From Acinetobacter gandensis (lineage in GTDB: Bacteria; Pseudomonadota; Gammaproteobacteria; Pseudomonadales; Moraxellaceae), in the NCBI RefSeq assembly GCF_001678755.1, contig NZ_LZDS01000023.1, positions 124,001 to 188,000 on the forward strand: 64,000 bases of DNA, written 5' to 3'. Both the position numbers and the translations under genes were made by a program. The notes beneath the pieces are model-generated. The model did not search any database, had not been told where the DNA came from, and saw only the letters and a program-made list of their open reading frames with translations. Below are positions 1 to 8,616 of this stretch, one piece after another (positions within the stretch are counted from its first letter, which is position 1; every line of letters begins with the position of its first letter).

Positions 1-142
1 GTCTATTTGTATCTGAACTATGTTTACTGTATCTTTTAGATTCGTTATTTTATGTATACGACTCATTGATATATAAAGTAATTTTTAACTAAAACTTTAA
101 AAATAAAATAATTTCTAACTTATTTTTTAGAGGGAATAAAAC

Positions 143-616
143 ATGATTCGTCAACTCATGCTACTTGGCTGTTTCACCTTGACTAGCACCTTTACTCAAG
201 CTGGCTGGCTCACCAAAGCCATTGACAAATGGAACTCGTCAAGCGACCTAAATGAAAATATTTTCGTTCAATATCCAACAGTTCAAGAGTATTTTCACGA
301 TAAATTTAAAAGTCCACGTCAAATTGCATTGAATAATGTTTCATACAAGGCTGGTGTGGTGATGTATGAACGCGCTCAACAATATTGTGAAAAAGACTTA
401 GGACAACTGGTTCAAATTGAACAACATCCTAAATCTTTATATCCATATCGTGGGGCAGAAATTTTAGATACACCAAACTTACAAAAATATTATGGTTTAT
501 TTGAATGTCAAAATATTGCCAACCCTTGGAAAGTCTATTTTGATCATCAAAATCAACGCATTATTCAAAGCCTAACGCCAATCTTGTCTGTCGATGTCAG
601 TTATGTATTTGAGTAA
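143..616 (+). CDS. hypothetical exported protein (157 aa)
   Basis: I do not recognise this protein. The N-terminus is a typical Sec signal peptide: a short basic start, a hydrophobic stretch, and likely cleavage near residue 20 (after TQAG or close by). The mature part is about 135 residues, has two cysteines (around 82 and 121) that could form a disulfide, and has no catalytic motif I know. The start is supported by AGAGGG 8 bases upstream of ATG. It is the first of three co-directional genes (next gene 5 bp downstream), probably one operon encoding envelope proteins. The region is visibly more AT-rich than the fumarase gene that follows. Function unknown. Confidence 0.75.
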   Translation: MIRQLMLLGCFTLTSTFTQAGWLTKAIDKWNSSSDLNENIFVQYPTVQEYFHDKFKSPRQIALNNVSYKAGVVMYERAQQYCEKDLGQLVQIEQHPKSLYPYRGAEILDTPNLQKYYGLFECQNIANPWKVYFDHQNQRIIQSLTPILSVDVSYVFE

Positions 617-621
617 TTATC

Positions 622-1488
622 ATGAATAAGAAAATTTTAATCTTCACATCAAGTCTGTTGTTACTCACAGGCTGCCAAGTGACAGGCGAACAAAATAATC
701 TTTATCAAAAAGTTTTAAGCTATTCAGGTCAATCTACCAAAAGCGAACCCTTAAATGGCGCACAAAATCGTTTTAGTATTATTGTGCCAAAAAGTAGTGT
801 CAATGAAACCACACGTTTTAAGGGATTGGTGTCAAACCAAAACTACTTCTCTAGTTTAGCGCGTAGTCAATATTTTGATCATATTTGGAAACGTTATTAT
901 TCAACTTTAAGATCACTCTCTGATACCACGACAAAGCTTCGTATTTGTAACAGTACTTTTGCTGAAGATCGAAGACAGCCTTCTTCTGTCTCTAACTCAT
1001 GCAGTGAAGTCACTTTAAAAACCCATGTCAAAGACATTGGTTCAGCCTATCAGATTAATTTTGAGGGTATTAACGTCGACCAGCATCAGCAAAGTTTTGC
1101 ACTCTCAAAAATTGAGGTTCCCAATGTCTATAGCTCCGTTGGCGTGCTAGATCAAAACCTTTTGAAATCCACCTTCGGATATTATGATCGTATTGAATTT
1201 AAGTCGAAACTCAAAACTGAACAATTAGCACAAAAACTTGGGCATCAATTTGGTTCAGTCCAAATCTATAAAGATAATGGTGAAATATATCTTCAAGTCA
1301 ATTTTGACCATGAATATAGAGTCGATCAAGCTGTCTCACCGATTAACTGCAAAACCAACCCTACAAAGCCAAATGTTGCACCGATAATCAGATGTGATTA
1401 TGCAATTTTTTCTGCCAAAGGGATTTCAGACTACCGTCAAAATAAAATACAAACAGAAAATTTTATCAAAAAAGTCTTTTTAAATTAG
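622..1488 (+). CDS. hypothetical lipoprotein (288 aa)
   Basis: This is a putative membrane-anchored lipoprotein. The N-terminus has a basic start, a hydrophobic core and a lipobox ending LLTGC, with the lipidated Cys at residue 18. The remainder is hydrophilic and rich in Ser, Asn and Gln, as in periplasmic or surface-exposed lipoproteins. Two later cysteine pairs (around 108/127 and 243/258) may be disulfide-bonded. It starts 5 bp after the previous stop and is followed within 15 bp by the third gene, so the three are probably co-transcribed. I cannot assign a function or family. Confidence 0.75.
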   Translation: MNKKILIFTSSLLLLTGCQVTGEQNNLYQKVLSYSGQSTKSEPLNGAQNRFSIIVPKSSVNETTRFKGLVSNQNYFSSLARSQYFDHIWKRYYSTLRSLSDTTTKLRICNSTFAEDRRQPSSVSNSCSEVTLKTHVKDIGSAYQINFEGINVDQHQQSFALSKIEVPNVYSSVGVLDQNLLKSTFGYYDRIEFKSKLKTEQLAQKLGHQFGSVQIYKDNGEIYLQVNFDHEYRVDQAVSPINCKTNPTKPNVAPIIRCDYAIFSAKGISDYRQNKIQTENFIKKVFLN

Positions 1489-1501
1489 GATGAAAATAAA
1501 A

Positions 1502-1879
1502 ATGAAAAAACTACTTCTTATACTAATGAGTATCATCGCGATCCAAAGTGTATATGCTGAAAACTTTAAAACCATGCTGAGAAATAATGGAATTACTTTC
1601 CAGATTGATTTAGATAGCATTAAGAAACAAGGGCAATATCACCATGTCGTTGTGGCGCAAAAATTTAATAACACCAAAACAGAAGGCGCTCTCAAATATA
1701 ATGAATTACGCTCAGATTTCATTTTGGACTGCGCTTCAAACCGTGAATACATTTCACGCTTAAGCCGTTACCAAAATGGCACCATGGTCTGGGAAATGGC
1801 CAATCCAGAAAGCTTTAAATTGGAGAAAAATGACTCAGGAATGATTGAATATATTTGTGAAAATGAAATTAAATCTTAA
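1502..1879 (+). CDS. hypothetical exported protein (125 aa)
   Basis: This is the third gene of the AT-rich trio. An in-frame ATG lies 12 bp upstream at 1490, but the AGGA sequence abuts that codon. The ATG at 1502 is better placed and gives a clean signal peptide of about 19 residues ending SVYA. The mature part resembles small periplasmic proteins of about 100 residues, with two cysteines (around 77 and 119 in this numbering). It may be a surface-adhesin-E-like or other small envelope domain, but I cannot show this. Function unknown. Confidence 0.7.
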   Translation: MKKLLLILMSIIAIQSVYAENFKTMLRNNGITFQIDLDSIKKQGQYHHVVVAQKFNNTKTEGALKYNELRSDFILDCASNREYISRLSRYQNGTMVWEMANPESFKLEKNDSGMIEYICENEIKS

Positions 1880-1955
1880 AAATTAATTTTTTGTGATTTT
1901 AAATATTCGATTATTTTTATGATCAATACTAAAGACATAAAAAAGAAGATGAAGC

Positions 1956-2072
1956 TTAGGCTTGATCTTCTTGTTGACCGTAGAACCAAGTAGCTGCGAT
2001 AAACACAGAAAAACCAATAACTGATGCAACGACTGTAATCATAAAAACATACTCAAGTTTCGATGAGTGCAT
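1956..2072 (-). CDS. tiny single-pass membrane protein (28-38 aa), PhoB-type promoter
   Basis: An intact small ORF lies in the gap between the hypothetical trio and fumarase. From the ATG at 2072 it encodes 38 residues. The core is one hydrophobic segment (MITVVASVIGFSVFIAATWF) followed by a polar tail ending QQEDQA. An in-frame ATG at 2042 gives a 28-residue version that starts right at the membrane segment. The shorter form may be the real one, because the inferred -10 box (CATAAT, 2076-2071) overlaps the upstream ATG. A two-unit Pho box lies immediately upstream at 2087-2104. It recalls small phosphate-regulated inner-membrane proteins such as E. coli YoaI, but only by size and regulation. 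Function unknown. Confidence 0.55.
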   Translation of the reverse strand: MHSSKLEYVFMITVVASVIGFSVFIAATWFYGQQEDQA

Positions 2073-2104
2073 TATGCGAAAGTTTTATGACAGTTATATG
2101 ACAA
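2071..2104 (-). promoter_or_regulatory. Pho box with -10, upstream of the tiny ORF
   Basis: Read on the minus strand, TTGTCAT (2104-2098) and CTGTCAT (2093-2087) are separated by the AT-rich ATAA, giving the exact 11-bp repeat period of PhoB sites. A third, weaker unit (CTTTCGC) follows in phase. A -10-like CATAAT lies 10 bases downstream of the second unit, which is the usual spacing for PhoB-activated promoters where the Pho box replaces the -35. PhoB control is an inference. Confidence 0.55.
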
Positions 2105-2190
2105 TATAAAATTCATTGTAATATTTAATATAAATATAATTTTCAATAACTTAATGATAATTTAAATGAAAAATCAACCTGTAATAAATG

Positions 2191-2257
2191 AAATATGACA
2201 GCGAAGATGACGCTTTTCTTGTCATATATGACAGTTTTTAACATAAATATGACACAT
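2191..2257 (-). promoter_or_regulatory. cluster of TGTCAT half-sites upstream of fumarase
   Basis: Four further TGTCAT- or CGTCAT-like words read on the minus strand (near 2254, 2232, 2211 and 2200), spaced about 21, 21 and 12 bp. They are in helical phase but not perfect 11-bp Pho boxes. One also overlaps a small inverted repeat (TGTCATATATGACA, 2220-2233). They could be extra PhoB contacts or unrelated. Confidence 0.3.
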
Positions 2258-2321
2258 AGATGGCCTATTAAACTTTCGCCCAAAGATTAAGCGAAATACC
2301 CACAAAAGCGCCTTTTTGTCT

Positions 2322-2327
2322 TATAAT
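2322..2327 (+). promoter_or_regulatory. -10 element of fumarase promoter
   Basis: A perfect TATAAT lies 40 bp before the fumarase ATG. I see no good -35 at 16-18 bp spacing, so the promoter may depend on an activator. Confidence 0.45.
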
Positions 2328-2366
2328 TTAGCCCGCTAGCTATCAGCCCGCTCAAGAGATATTTGT

Positions 2367-3893
2367 ATGACAACTATTATCAAGCAAGATGACTTGATCA
2401 CATCGGTAAAAGATGCGCTTCAGTTTATTTCTTACTATCACCCGCAAGACTTCATCCAAGCGATGAGCCGTGCATATGACCGTGAAGAAAACAAAGCCGC
2501 TAAAGACGCAATTGCACAAATTTTAATTAACTCTCGTATGTGTGCAGAAGGCCACCGTCCTATCTGTCAAGATACGGGTATTGTGAACGTATTTCTTGAA
2601 GTGGGCTTAGACGTTAAATTTGATTTAACCATGAGCCTAGACGATGCGATCAACGAAGGTGTACGTCAAGGTTATCTTGAAAACTCAAACATTCTTCGTG
2701 CATCAGTTTTAGCTGATCCTGCTTTCGGTCGTAAAAATACCAAAGACAACACTCCTGCAGTAATCCACTACAAACTTGTTCCAGGTAACAAAGTCGATAT
2801 CACTGTTGCTGCGAAGGGTGGTGGTTCAGAAAACAAGTCTAAACTTGCGATGTTGAATCCATCTGACTCGATCGTAGATTGGGTACTTAAAACTGTTCCA
2901 ACAATGGGTGCAGGTTGGTGTCCTCCTGGCATGCTCGGTATTGGTATTGGTGGTACTGCTGAAAAAGCCATGATGCTTGCAAAAGAAGCATTAATGGAAG
3001 AAATCAACATGGACGAACTCCTTCGTCGTGGCCCACAAAACAAAATGGAAGAACTCCGTATTGAGATCTTCGAAAAAGTTAATGCTTTAGGTATTGGTGC
3101 GCAAGGTCTTGGTGGTTTAACCACTGTTCTTGATATCAAAATCAAAGATTACCCATGTCATGCTGCGGGTAAACCAGTGGGTATGATCCCGAACTGTGCA
3201 GCGACTCGTCACGCACACTTCCAATTAGATGGCTCAGGCGTTGCGCACATTCAAGCGCCAAGCCTTGAAGACTACCCTGCGGTAACTTGGGATTCATCAA
3301 CATCTAAACGTGTTGACCTAGACAACATCACACAAGAAGAAATGAACGCTTGGCAACCAGGTGATACATTGCTTCTTAACGGTACAATCTATACAGGTCG
3401 TGATGCTGCGCACAAACGCATGGTTGACATGCTCAACAATGGTGAAGAACTTCCTGTTGATTTGAAAGGCAAGTTCATCTACTACGTAGGTCCTGTAGAT
3501 CCAGTTGGTGATGAAGTAGTTGGTCCTGCAGGCCCAACAACTGCAACACGTATGGATAAATTTACACGTCAAGTACTTGAAGCAACTGGCTTGTACGGCA
3601 TGATCGGTAAAGCTGACCGTGGTCCTGCTGCTGTTGAAGCAATTAAAGACAACAAAGCGACTTACTTAATGGCTGTGGGCGGTGCTGCTTACTTAGTATC
3701 TAAAGCAATTCGTGAAGCTGAAGTTGTTGCTTTTGCTGACCTAGGTATGGAAGCAATCTACAAATTTGTCGTGAAAGATATGCCTGTATCTGTTGCTGTA
3801 GACGTAAATGGTACATCTGTACATGCGACTGCACCAAAAATCTGGCAAGCAAAAATTGGTAAAATTCCGGTAGTTGATGCTGCTGCAAACTAA
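2367..3893 (+). CDS. fumA: class I fumarate hydratase
   Basis: Iron-sulfur class I fumarase, which interconverts fumarate and malate in the TCA cycle in the cytoplasm. At 508 residues it matches the usual length of the FumA/FumB type. The N-terminal alpha domain carries the cluster-binding region (RPICQDTG around residues 65-72, and later conserved cysteines in AGWCPPG and the MIPNCAATRH segment). The C-terminal beta domain begins near residue 330, with the conserved LLNGTIYTGRDAAHKR stretch. The start is supported by AAGAGA about 9 bases upstream. It is monocistronic, with a strong terminator at 3907-3935. Oxygen-sensitive class I enzymes often coexist with a class II FumC; none is in this window. 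Confidence 0.95.
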   Translation: MTTIIKQDDLITSVKDALQFISYYHPQDFIQAMSRAYDREENKAAKDAIAQILINSRMCAEGHRPICQDTGIVNVFLEVGLDVKFDLTMSLDDAINEGVRQGYLENSNILRASVLADPAFGRKNTKDNTPAVIHYKLVPGNKVDITVAAKGGGSENKSKLAMLNPSDSIVDWVLKTVPTMGAGWCPPGMLGIGIGGTAEKAMMLAKEALMEEINMDELLRRGPQNKMEELRIEIFEKVNALGIGAQGLGGLTTVLDIKIKDYPCHAAGKPVGMIPNCAATRHAHFQLDGSGVAHIQAPSLEDYPAVTWDSSTSKRVDLDNITQEEMNAWQPGDTLLLNGTIYTGRDAAHKRMVDMLNNGEELPVDLKGKFIYYVGPVDPVGDEVVGPAGPTTATRMDKFTRQVLEATGLYGMIGKADRGPAAVEAIKDNKATYLMAVGGAAYLVSKAIREAEVVAFADLGMEAIYKFVVKDMPVSVAVDVNGTSVHATAPKIWQAKIGKIPVVDAAAN

Positions 3894-3906
3894 TTTGCCA
3901 AAATAA

Positions 3907-3935
3907 AAAAAGCACCCTCAATGGGTGCTTTTTTT
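3907..3935 (+). terminator. fumarase terminator
   Basis: AGCACCC-tcaat-GGGTGCT stem followed by a run of T, 15 bp after the fumarase stop. The A-run on the other side could let it work in both directions. Confidence 0.85.
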
Positions 3936-3998
3936 ATGCTCAGGATTTAGTTCATGCTAATTAAAACGAATTGATCTTAATCACTTAAAATCACAGAA

Positions 3999-4715
3999 CT
4001 ACCAAGTACGTGGATCCCAAATTTTAAACGGCTTTGTCAACTGTACGTCTTCCGCTGGATCATAATGAGGTGCTTTAATTTTTTGTGCACTACGGCGAAC
4101 TTTTCCTGAATTTTGATCTTCAGCCACAAAGTTAAAACTGTTTGATTTTAATTCGGTATAAGCAATTTCATTACGCCCAACTTTTTCAGGCATTAATAAA
4201 ATTGGGCCTGATACCGTTCGCTTTGAAGATAAATTTTCTTCATCGTATTTAATAAAATAAGATTGCCCTGCTTCAACTGTAAAGTCTAAATATTTAGGTT
4301 TCTGAAAATGGTTAATCCCTAAAGGACGGCTTGAAGACAGTCGATAATTTCCTGCTGGCAATTCCACCCAGTAGTAATGATTATTCAATAAACTTGGAAT
4401 GCGTTCACTATTTAGAAATAAGCTTGTCGCGACAATTTCTTGACGATTCCACTTCGTATCTGGACGGTACAAATATACTACCGCAGCTTGATCATGCTGT
4501 GGTTTTACGTCCTGAAAATGTCTACCTTGCTTCTGATTGACCCAACCGCCAATCGTGAACATCCCCAGACGATATTGTTCAATATGGCCTATTGCTTGGT
4601 CTGGATTTACAGGTTTAAGGGTTGAGGCTAAAGCTGTGTTTTGTTCGACAGCAGATTTTCCATGACAACCTAACAAAGCTAGGCTGCTTAAAAGAATAAT
4701 GGTTACAATACGCAT
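3999..4715 (-). CDS. DUF2846-like lipoprotein (238 aa)
   Basis: Predicted lipoprotein: the signal peptide ends in a LALLGC lipobox (Cys17). A central part of about 100 residues beginning VVYLYRPD, followed by a beta-rich stretch with WVELPAGNYRL and a YFIKYD strand, is the pattern of the DUF2846 family, which is common in gammaproteobacterial envelope lipoproteins and has no known biochemical role. The C-terminal 60 residues are basic and polar. It is a single gene between the fumarase terminator and the clpX terminator. Family assignment is from pattern memory only. Confidence 0.75.
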   Translation of the reverse strand: MRIVTIILLSSLALLGCHGKSAVEQNTALASTLKPVNPDQAIGHIEQYRLGMFTIGGWVNQKQGRHFQDVKPQHDQAAVVYLYRPDTKWNRQEIVATSLFLNSERIPSLLNNHYYWVELPAGNYRLSSSRPLGINHFQKPKYLDFTVEAGQSYFIKYDEENLSSKRTVSGPILLMPEKVGRNEIAYTELKSNSFNFVAEDQNSGKVRRSAQKIKAPHYDPAEDVQLTKPFKIWDPRTW

Positions 4716-4826
4716 GATTATCCCTCACTGCGTGCTTTTTATTTTACATATCTTGTTTTAAATTTTGATAGTCAGGCATCCACGCCTTCTCGCTGAGATT
4801 AACATTGCCCTTTTATTTTTGGAAAT

Positions 4827-4865
4827 AAAAAACGTGTGCAAATCTGAGATTTACACACGTTTCAG
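4827..4865 (-). terminator. clpX terminator
   Basis: A nearly perfect stem (AAACGTGTG-AAATCT against AGATTT-CACACGTTT) just after the clpX stop. On the minus strand it is followed by a T-rich stretch. Confidence 0.85.
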
Positions 4866-4876
4866 ACGAATAGCGA

Positions 4877-6187
4877 TTAAGCTGATTTAGTATTTACAAC
4901 TTTTAAATCTGACTTCGGTGCTACTTCTTCGGTTTTCTTAGGTTGACGCTCTGCTTTAAATTCAGGCGCAGCCTCACCATTAATTACCGCTTCATTAACA
5001 ACAACAGTGCCTACATCACTACGGCTTGGTAAATCATACATGGTTTCAAGCAATGAATTTTCCAAGATAGAACGTAGACCACGTGCACCTGTATTACGAT
5101 CCAATGCTTTTTTCGCCACAGCACGAAGTGCTGAATCCTCAAAAACCAAATCTACATTTTCCATGTCGAATAGGTATTGATATTGACGAGTTAAAGCATT
5201 TTTTGGCTCTGTTAGAATTTGCATCAATGCGTCTTCATCTAACTCATCCAAAGTTGCAATGACAGGCAAACGACCAATAAATTCTGGAATTAAACCAAAT
5301 TTTACCAAGTCAGTCGCTTCAACTTGACGGAACAAATCAGATAACTTCTTCGTTTCATCTTTTTTACGCACTTCAGCAGTAAAGCCGATACCACCTTTTT
5401 CTTGACGCTGTTGCACAATTTTCTCAAGACCTGAGAATGCACCACCACAAATAAACAAGATGTTCGAGGTATCAATCTGAATGAATTCTTGCTGCGGATG
5501 CTTACGACCACCTTGAGGAGGAATTGAGGCAACCGTGCCTTCAATCATTTTCAGCAATGCTTGCTGTACGCCTTCACCTGACACATCACGTGTGATCGAT
5601 GGGTTTTCAGACTTACGGGTAATTTTGTCGATTTCATCGATATAGATGATGCCTTTTTGGGCTTTTTCTACATCGTAATCAGCTTTTTGGAGAAGCTTTT
5701 GAACAATGTTCTCAACATCTTCACCCACATAACCTGCTTCAGTTAATGTTGTTGCATCTGCCATAGCAAATGGAACATCAAGAAGACGCGCAAGCGTTTG
5801 AGCAAGTAATGTCTTCCCTGAACCTGTCGGTCCAACCAACATGATGTTACTTTTTGAAATCTCAACACCATCTTCTGGTTTCTTGCCACTTGTACCGACT
5901 TTGAGACGTTTATAGTGGTTATAAACCGCAACAGACAAAGTCTTTTTCGCAACATCTTGACCAATCACATATTGATCGAGCGCAGCACGAATCTCATGCG
6001 GCTTTGGAAGCGGTCGAGTCGCCCAGTCATTGGTTTCAACTTGTTGACTGGTTTGAACCAGGTCAAGACATACGTCCACACACTCATTACAGATGTACGC
6101 GTCCTCACCTGCAATCAGTTTCCCGACTTCAGACTGCGTTTTACCGCAAAATGAACAATGTTTTTGTCCTTGAGGATGTTCGGACAT
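4877..6187 (-). CDS. clpX: ClpX, ATP-dependent unfoldase of ClpXP protease
   Basis: AAA+ unfoldase that recognises tagged substrates and feeds them to ClpP. It has the N-terminal C4 zinc-binding domain (CSFCGK near residue 12 and CNECVDVC near 33), Walker A GPTGSGKT near 118, Walker B IIYIDEID near 184, an IGF loop (GGIGFTAEV) that docks on ClpP, and sensor-2 GARGLR near 368. I chose the ATG at 6187 because GGAG lies 5 bases before it. The GTG two codons upstream overlaps that ribosome site. It lies 29 bp after clpP and is almost certainly co-transcribed with it. Length 436 residues is normal. Confidence 0.96.
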   Translation of the reverse strand: MSEHPQGQKHCSFCGKTQSEVGKLIAGEDAYICNECVDVCLDLVQTSQQVETNDWATRPLPKPHEIRAALDQYVIGQDVAKKTLSVAVYNHYKRLKVGTSGKKPEDGVEISKSNIMLVGPTGSGKTLLAQTLARLLDVPFAMADATTLTEAGYVGEDVENIVQKLLQKADYDVEKAQKGIIYIDEIDKITRKSENPSITRDVSGEGVQQALLKMIEGTVASIPPQGGRKHPQQEFIQIDTSNILFICGGAFSGLEKIVQQRQEKGGIGFTAEVRKKDETKKLSDLFRQVEATDLVKFGLIPEFIGRLPVIATLDELDEDALMQILTEPKNALTRQYQYLFDMENVDLVFEDSALRAVAKKALDRNTGARGLRSILENSLLETMYDLPSRSDVGTVVVNEAVINGEAAPEFKAERQPKKTEEVAPKSDLKVVNTKSA

Positions 6188-6216
6188 ATTCACTCCAATA
6201 ATTAATTCTTTAAAAC

Positions 6217-6822
6217 TTATGGACGTTTAGATAAAACTTCATCCACTAGACCATATTCTTTAGCAGCTTGTGCTGTCATAAAGTTGTCACGGTCAGTATC
6301 GCGAGCAACAGTTTCATAGTCTTGACCACTGTGCTCAGCCATTAAACGATTTAAACGTTCTTTAATAAATAGAATTTCACGTGCGTGAATTTCAATATCC
6401 GATGCCTGACCACGGAAACCACCGAGCGGTTGGTGAATCATGACACGGGCATTTTCAAGACAGTAACGCTTACCTTTGGTTCCAGCATTCAGCAGGAAAG
6501 CACCCATTGATGCAGCTTGACCCATACAGTAAGTCACAACATCCGGTTTAATAAATTGCATAGTATCGTAAATTGCCATACCTGCAGTCACCGAACCACC
6601 TGGTGAATTGATATATAAATGAATATCTTTGTCTGGGTTTTCAGCTTCTAAAAACAACATTTGCGCAACAATTAAGTTCGCCATGTTATCTTCTACTTCA
6701 CCGGTTAAAAAAATCACACGTTCACGCAAAAGGCGTGAGTAAATATCAAAAGAACGCTCACCACGAGAAGATTGCTCAACTACCATTGGCACTAGTGCGT
6801 TTTCAATTGTTGGAACATACAT
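6217..6822 (-). CDS. clpP: ClpP, protease subunit
   Basis: Serine protease that forms the double-heptamer chamber of ClpXP/ClpAP. The catalytic triad is visible: Ser in [11 protein letters not shown] (about residue 103), His in MIHQPLGG (about 128), and Asp in the DTDRDNFM region (about 177). The N-terminus YVPTIE...[15 protein letters not shown] is typical. At 201 residues it is full length. It is transcribed with clpX downstream, and trigger factor lies upstream in the same direction, the classic tig-clpP-clpX order. Confidence 0.97.
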   Translation of the reverse strand: MYVPTIENALVPMVVEQSSRGERSFDIYSRLLRERVIFLTGEVEDNMANLIVAQMLFLEAENPDKDIHLYINSPGGSVTAGMAIYDTMQFIKPDVVTYCMGQAASMGAFLLNAGTKGKRYCLENARVMIHQPLGGFRGQASDIEIHAREILFIKERLNRLMAEHSGQDYETVARDTDRDNFMTAQAAKEYGLVDEVLSKRP

Positions 6823-6973
6823 ACGTTATTTATTCCTAAATTTTTCTGACTCAACCCATAAATCACAATATGAGGGATATTTGTCGAAATTGCAAAAGAT
6901 TCCCAATTAAATAACAGATATTTTTTTCATATGCATTGTGAAATTAGGACAACTTATGTAAGGGCTTGCAGCG

Positions 6974-7005
6974 ATAAAAAAAGGCGCATAATGCGCCTTT
7001 TTTTA
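6974..7005 (-). terminator. tig terminator
   Basis: AAAGGCGCA-taa-TGCGCCTTT hairpin flanked by A and T runs directly after the trigger factor stop. It separates tig from clpP, at least partly. Confidence 0.85.
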
Positions 7006-7017
7006 CAGAGCTAGTAA

Positions 7018-8349
7018 TTAGCCTTGTTGACGAGCTTGTTGCTCTTTCAATAAGTCTTCATAGCTAACTTTAGTGTCAGTTACTTTAGCAGAAGCTAAGA
7101 TGTAATCTACAACTTGGTCTTCTAAAATTACTGATTCGATTTGAGCGCGTTGCTGTTTATCGTTGTTGAAGTATTCGATTACTTCTTTAGGATCTTCATA
7201 AGAAGAAGCCATATCTTCGATATAAGCATCAACACGTGCAGCATCTACTTCAAGTTTAGCATCAGCCAATACTTTGCTTACTAATACGCCAAGTTTTACT
7301 GCTTTTTCAGCTTGTTCTTTGAACAATTCATCTGGAAGCATGCTTGAGTCAAATGCTTTCGCACCTTGAGCACCAAACTGTTGAGTGAATTGCTGGATCA
7401 TTTGTTGACGTTGACGGTCAATTTCTTGAGCAAGCATAGATTCTGGAATTTCAACTTCGTTCGCAGCTACAAGCGCATCAAAAGTTGCACCTTTCACTTG
7501 GTTACGAAGACCATTTTTCACTTCACGTTCCATGTTTTTACGAACGTCAGCTTTAAGTTTTTCAACGCCTTCTTCTTCAGTTAAACCGAAGATTTTAAGG
7601 AATTCAGCATCAATTTCTGGAAGTTTTTGTTTTTCAACAAGCTTAACAGTGATTTTGAATTGAGCAGCTTTACCAGCAAGATTTTCAGCTTGGTAATCTT
7701 CTGGGAAAGTTACGTCGATAACTTTCTCTTCGCCTTTCTTCATACCAACGATGCCGTCTTCGAAGCCAGGGATCATACGACCTGAACCCAATACAAGTTT
7801 AAAGTCTTCAGCAGCGCCGCCTTCAAACTTCTCACCATCAACAGTACCTTCAAAGTCGAAAGTTACTTGCATGTCTTTCTTAGCCATGCCTTTAGTTTCA
7901 GCCCATGAAGCACGTTGCTTTTGAAGATTTTCAAGCATTGTGTCAACGTCTTTGTCGCTTACGTCAGTTGCTTTACGTTCAACTTCAAGACCTTCGAATT
8001 TCACTTCAACTTCTGGATAAACTTCAACAGTTGCTTCAAAAACTAAAGCGTCGTCTTTCATTTCAGTTTTGTCGATGTTTGGCATACCAACAGCGTTGAT
8101 TTTTTCTTGTTGGATTGCTTCAAAAACTGTGTCACGAATAACGTCGTTCACAACTTCTTGATAGATACCAGCACCGTATTCACGACGTACAACGTTTACA
8201 GGCACTTTACCTGGACGGAAGCCGTTGATCTTCACAGTTTTGGCAGTGCGTTTCAAGCGAGCTTCAAATTGCTCGTTAACACGGCTCGTCGGTACAGATA
8301 CAGTTAAACGACGGGCAACGCCCGAAACCGCTTCAGAAGTTACTTGCAT
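7018..8349 (-). CDS. tig: trigger factor, ribosome-associated chaperone and peptidyl-prolyl isomerase
   Basis: Binds the ribosome exit tunnel and shields nascent chains. It has an N-terminal ribosome-binding domain with the signature GFRPGKVP (around residue 44), a central FKBP-type isomerase domain (about 150-245, with [17 protein letters not shown]), and a helical C-terminal chaperone domain. At 443 residues it is normal. GAGGA lies 5 bases before the ATG. A strong promoter is visible upstream (8397-8425). It is the first gene before clpP and clpX. Confidence 0.96.
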   Translation of the reverse strand: MQVTSEAVSGVARRLTVSVPTSRVNEQFEARLKRTAKTVKINGFRPGKVPVNVVRREYGAGIYQEVVNDVIRDTVFEAIQQEKINAVGMPNIDKTEMKDDALVFEATVEVYPEVEVKFEGLEVERKATDVSDKDVDTMLENLQKQRASWAETKGMAKKDMQVTFDFEGTVDGEKFEGGAAEDFKLVLGSGRMIPGFEDGIVGMKKGEEKVIDVTFPEDYQAENLAGKAAQFKITVKLVEKQKLPEIDAEFLKIFGLTEEEGVEKLKADVRKNMEREVKNGLRNQVKGATFDALVAANEVEIPESMLAQEIDRQRQQMIQQFTQQFGAQGAKAFDSSMLPDELFKEQAEKAVKLGVLVSKVLADAKLEVDAARVDAYIEDMASSYEDPKEVIEYFNNDKQQRAQIESVILEDQVVDYILASAKVTDTKVSYEDLLKEQQARQQG

Positions 8350-8396
8350 GGCTTCCTCGATATTTTGTTAATTAACAGTTTAAAAAAAAGTGCCAC

Positions 8397-8425
8397 ATTA
8401 TATGACAACATTTAAATATATACAA
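8397..8425 (-). promoter_or_regulatory. sigma-70 promoter of tig
   Basis: On the minus strand: -35 TTGTAT (8425-8420), a 17-bp spacer, and a perfect -10 TATAAT (8402-8397). It lies about 48 bp before the start codon. Confidence 0.7.
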
Positions 8426-8525
8426 AAATCGATTATAGCACTATATACCCTATCGATGCGCTCCCTTCTTTTCGTACGTCTGATAGCTTTTTAAAGAATA
8501 ATATTGATGTTTTTTTGATTAATTA

Positions 8526-8554
8526 TTGAAAATGAGAAACTTTCTCACTATTAT
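8526..8554 (+). promoter_or_regulatory. promoter with Fur-type palindrome in its spacer (pirA-like gene)
   Basis: -35 TTGAAA (8526-8531), a 17-bp spacer, and -10 TATTAT (8549-8554). The spacer contains the perfect 7-1-7 palindrome TGAGAAACTTTCTCA (8533-8547), which matches the Fur core TGATAATNATTATCA at 10 of 14 informative bases. Binding there would block RNA polymerase when iron is plentiful. Fur is inferred from the match and from the gene product. Confidence 0.65.
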
Positions 8555-8616
8555 TCTTGATGTTTGATTTATATTCATTTTCATATTTTTATCTCGTCCA
8601 TTTTTGGAATTCTATT

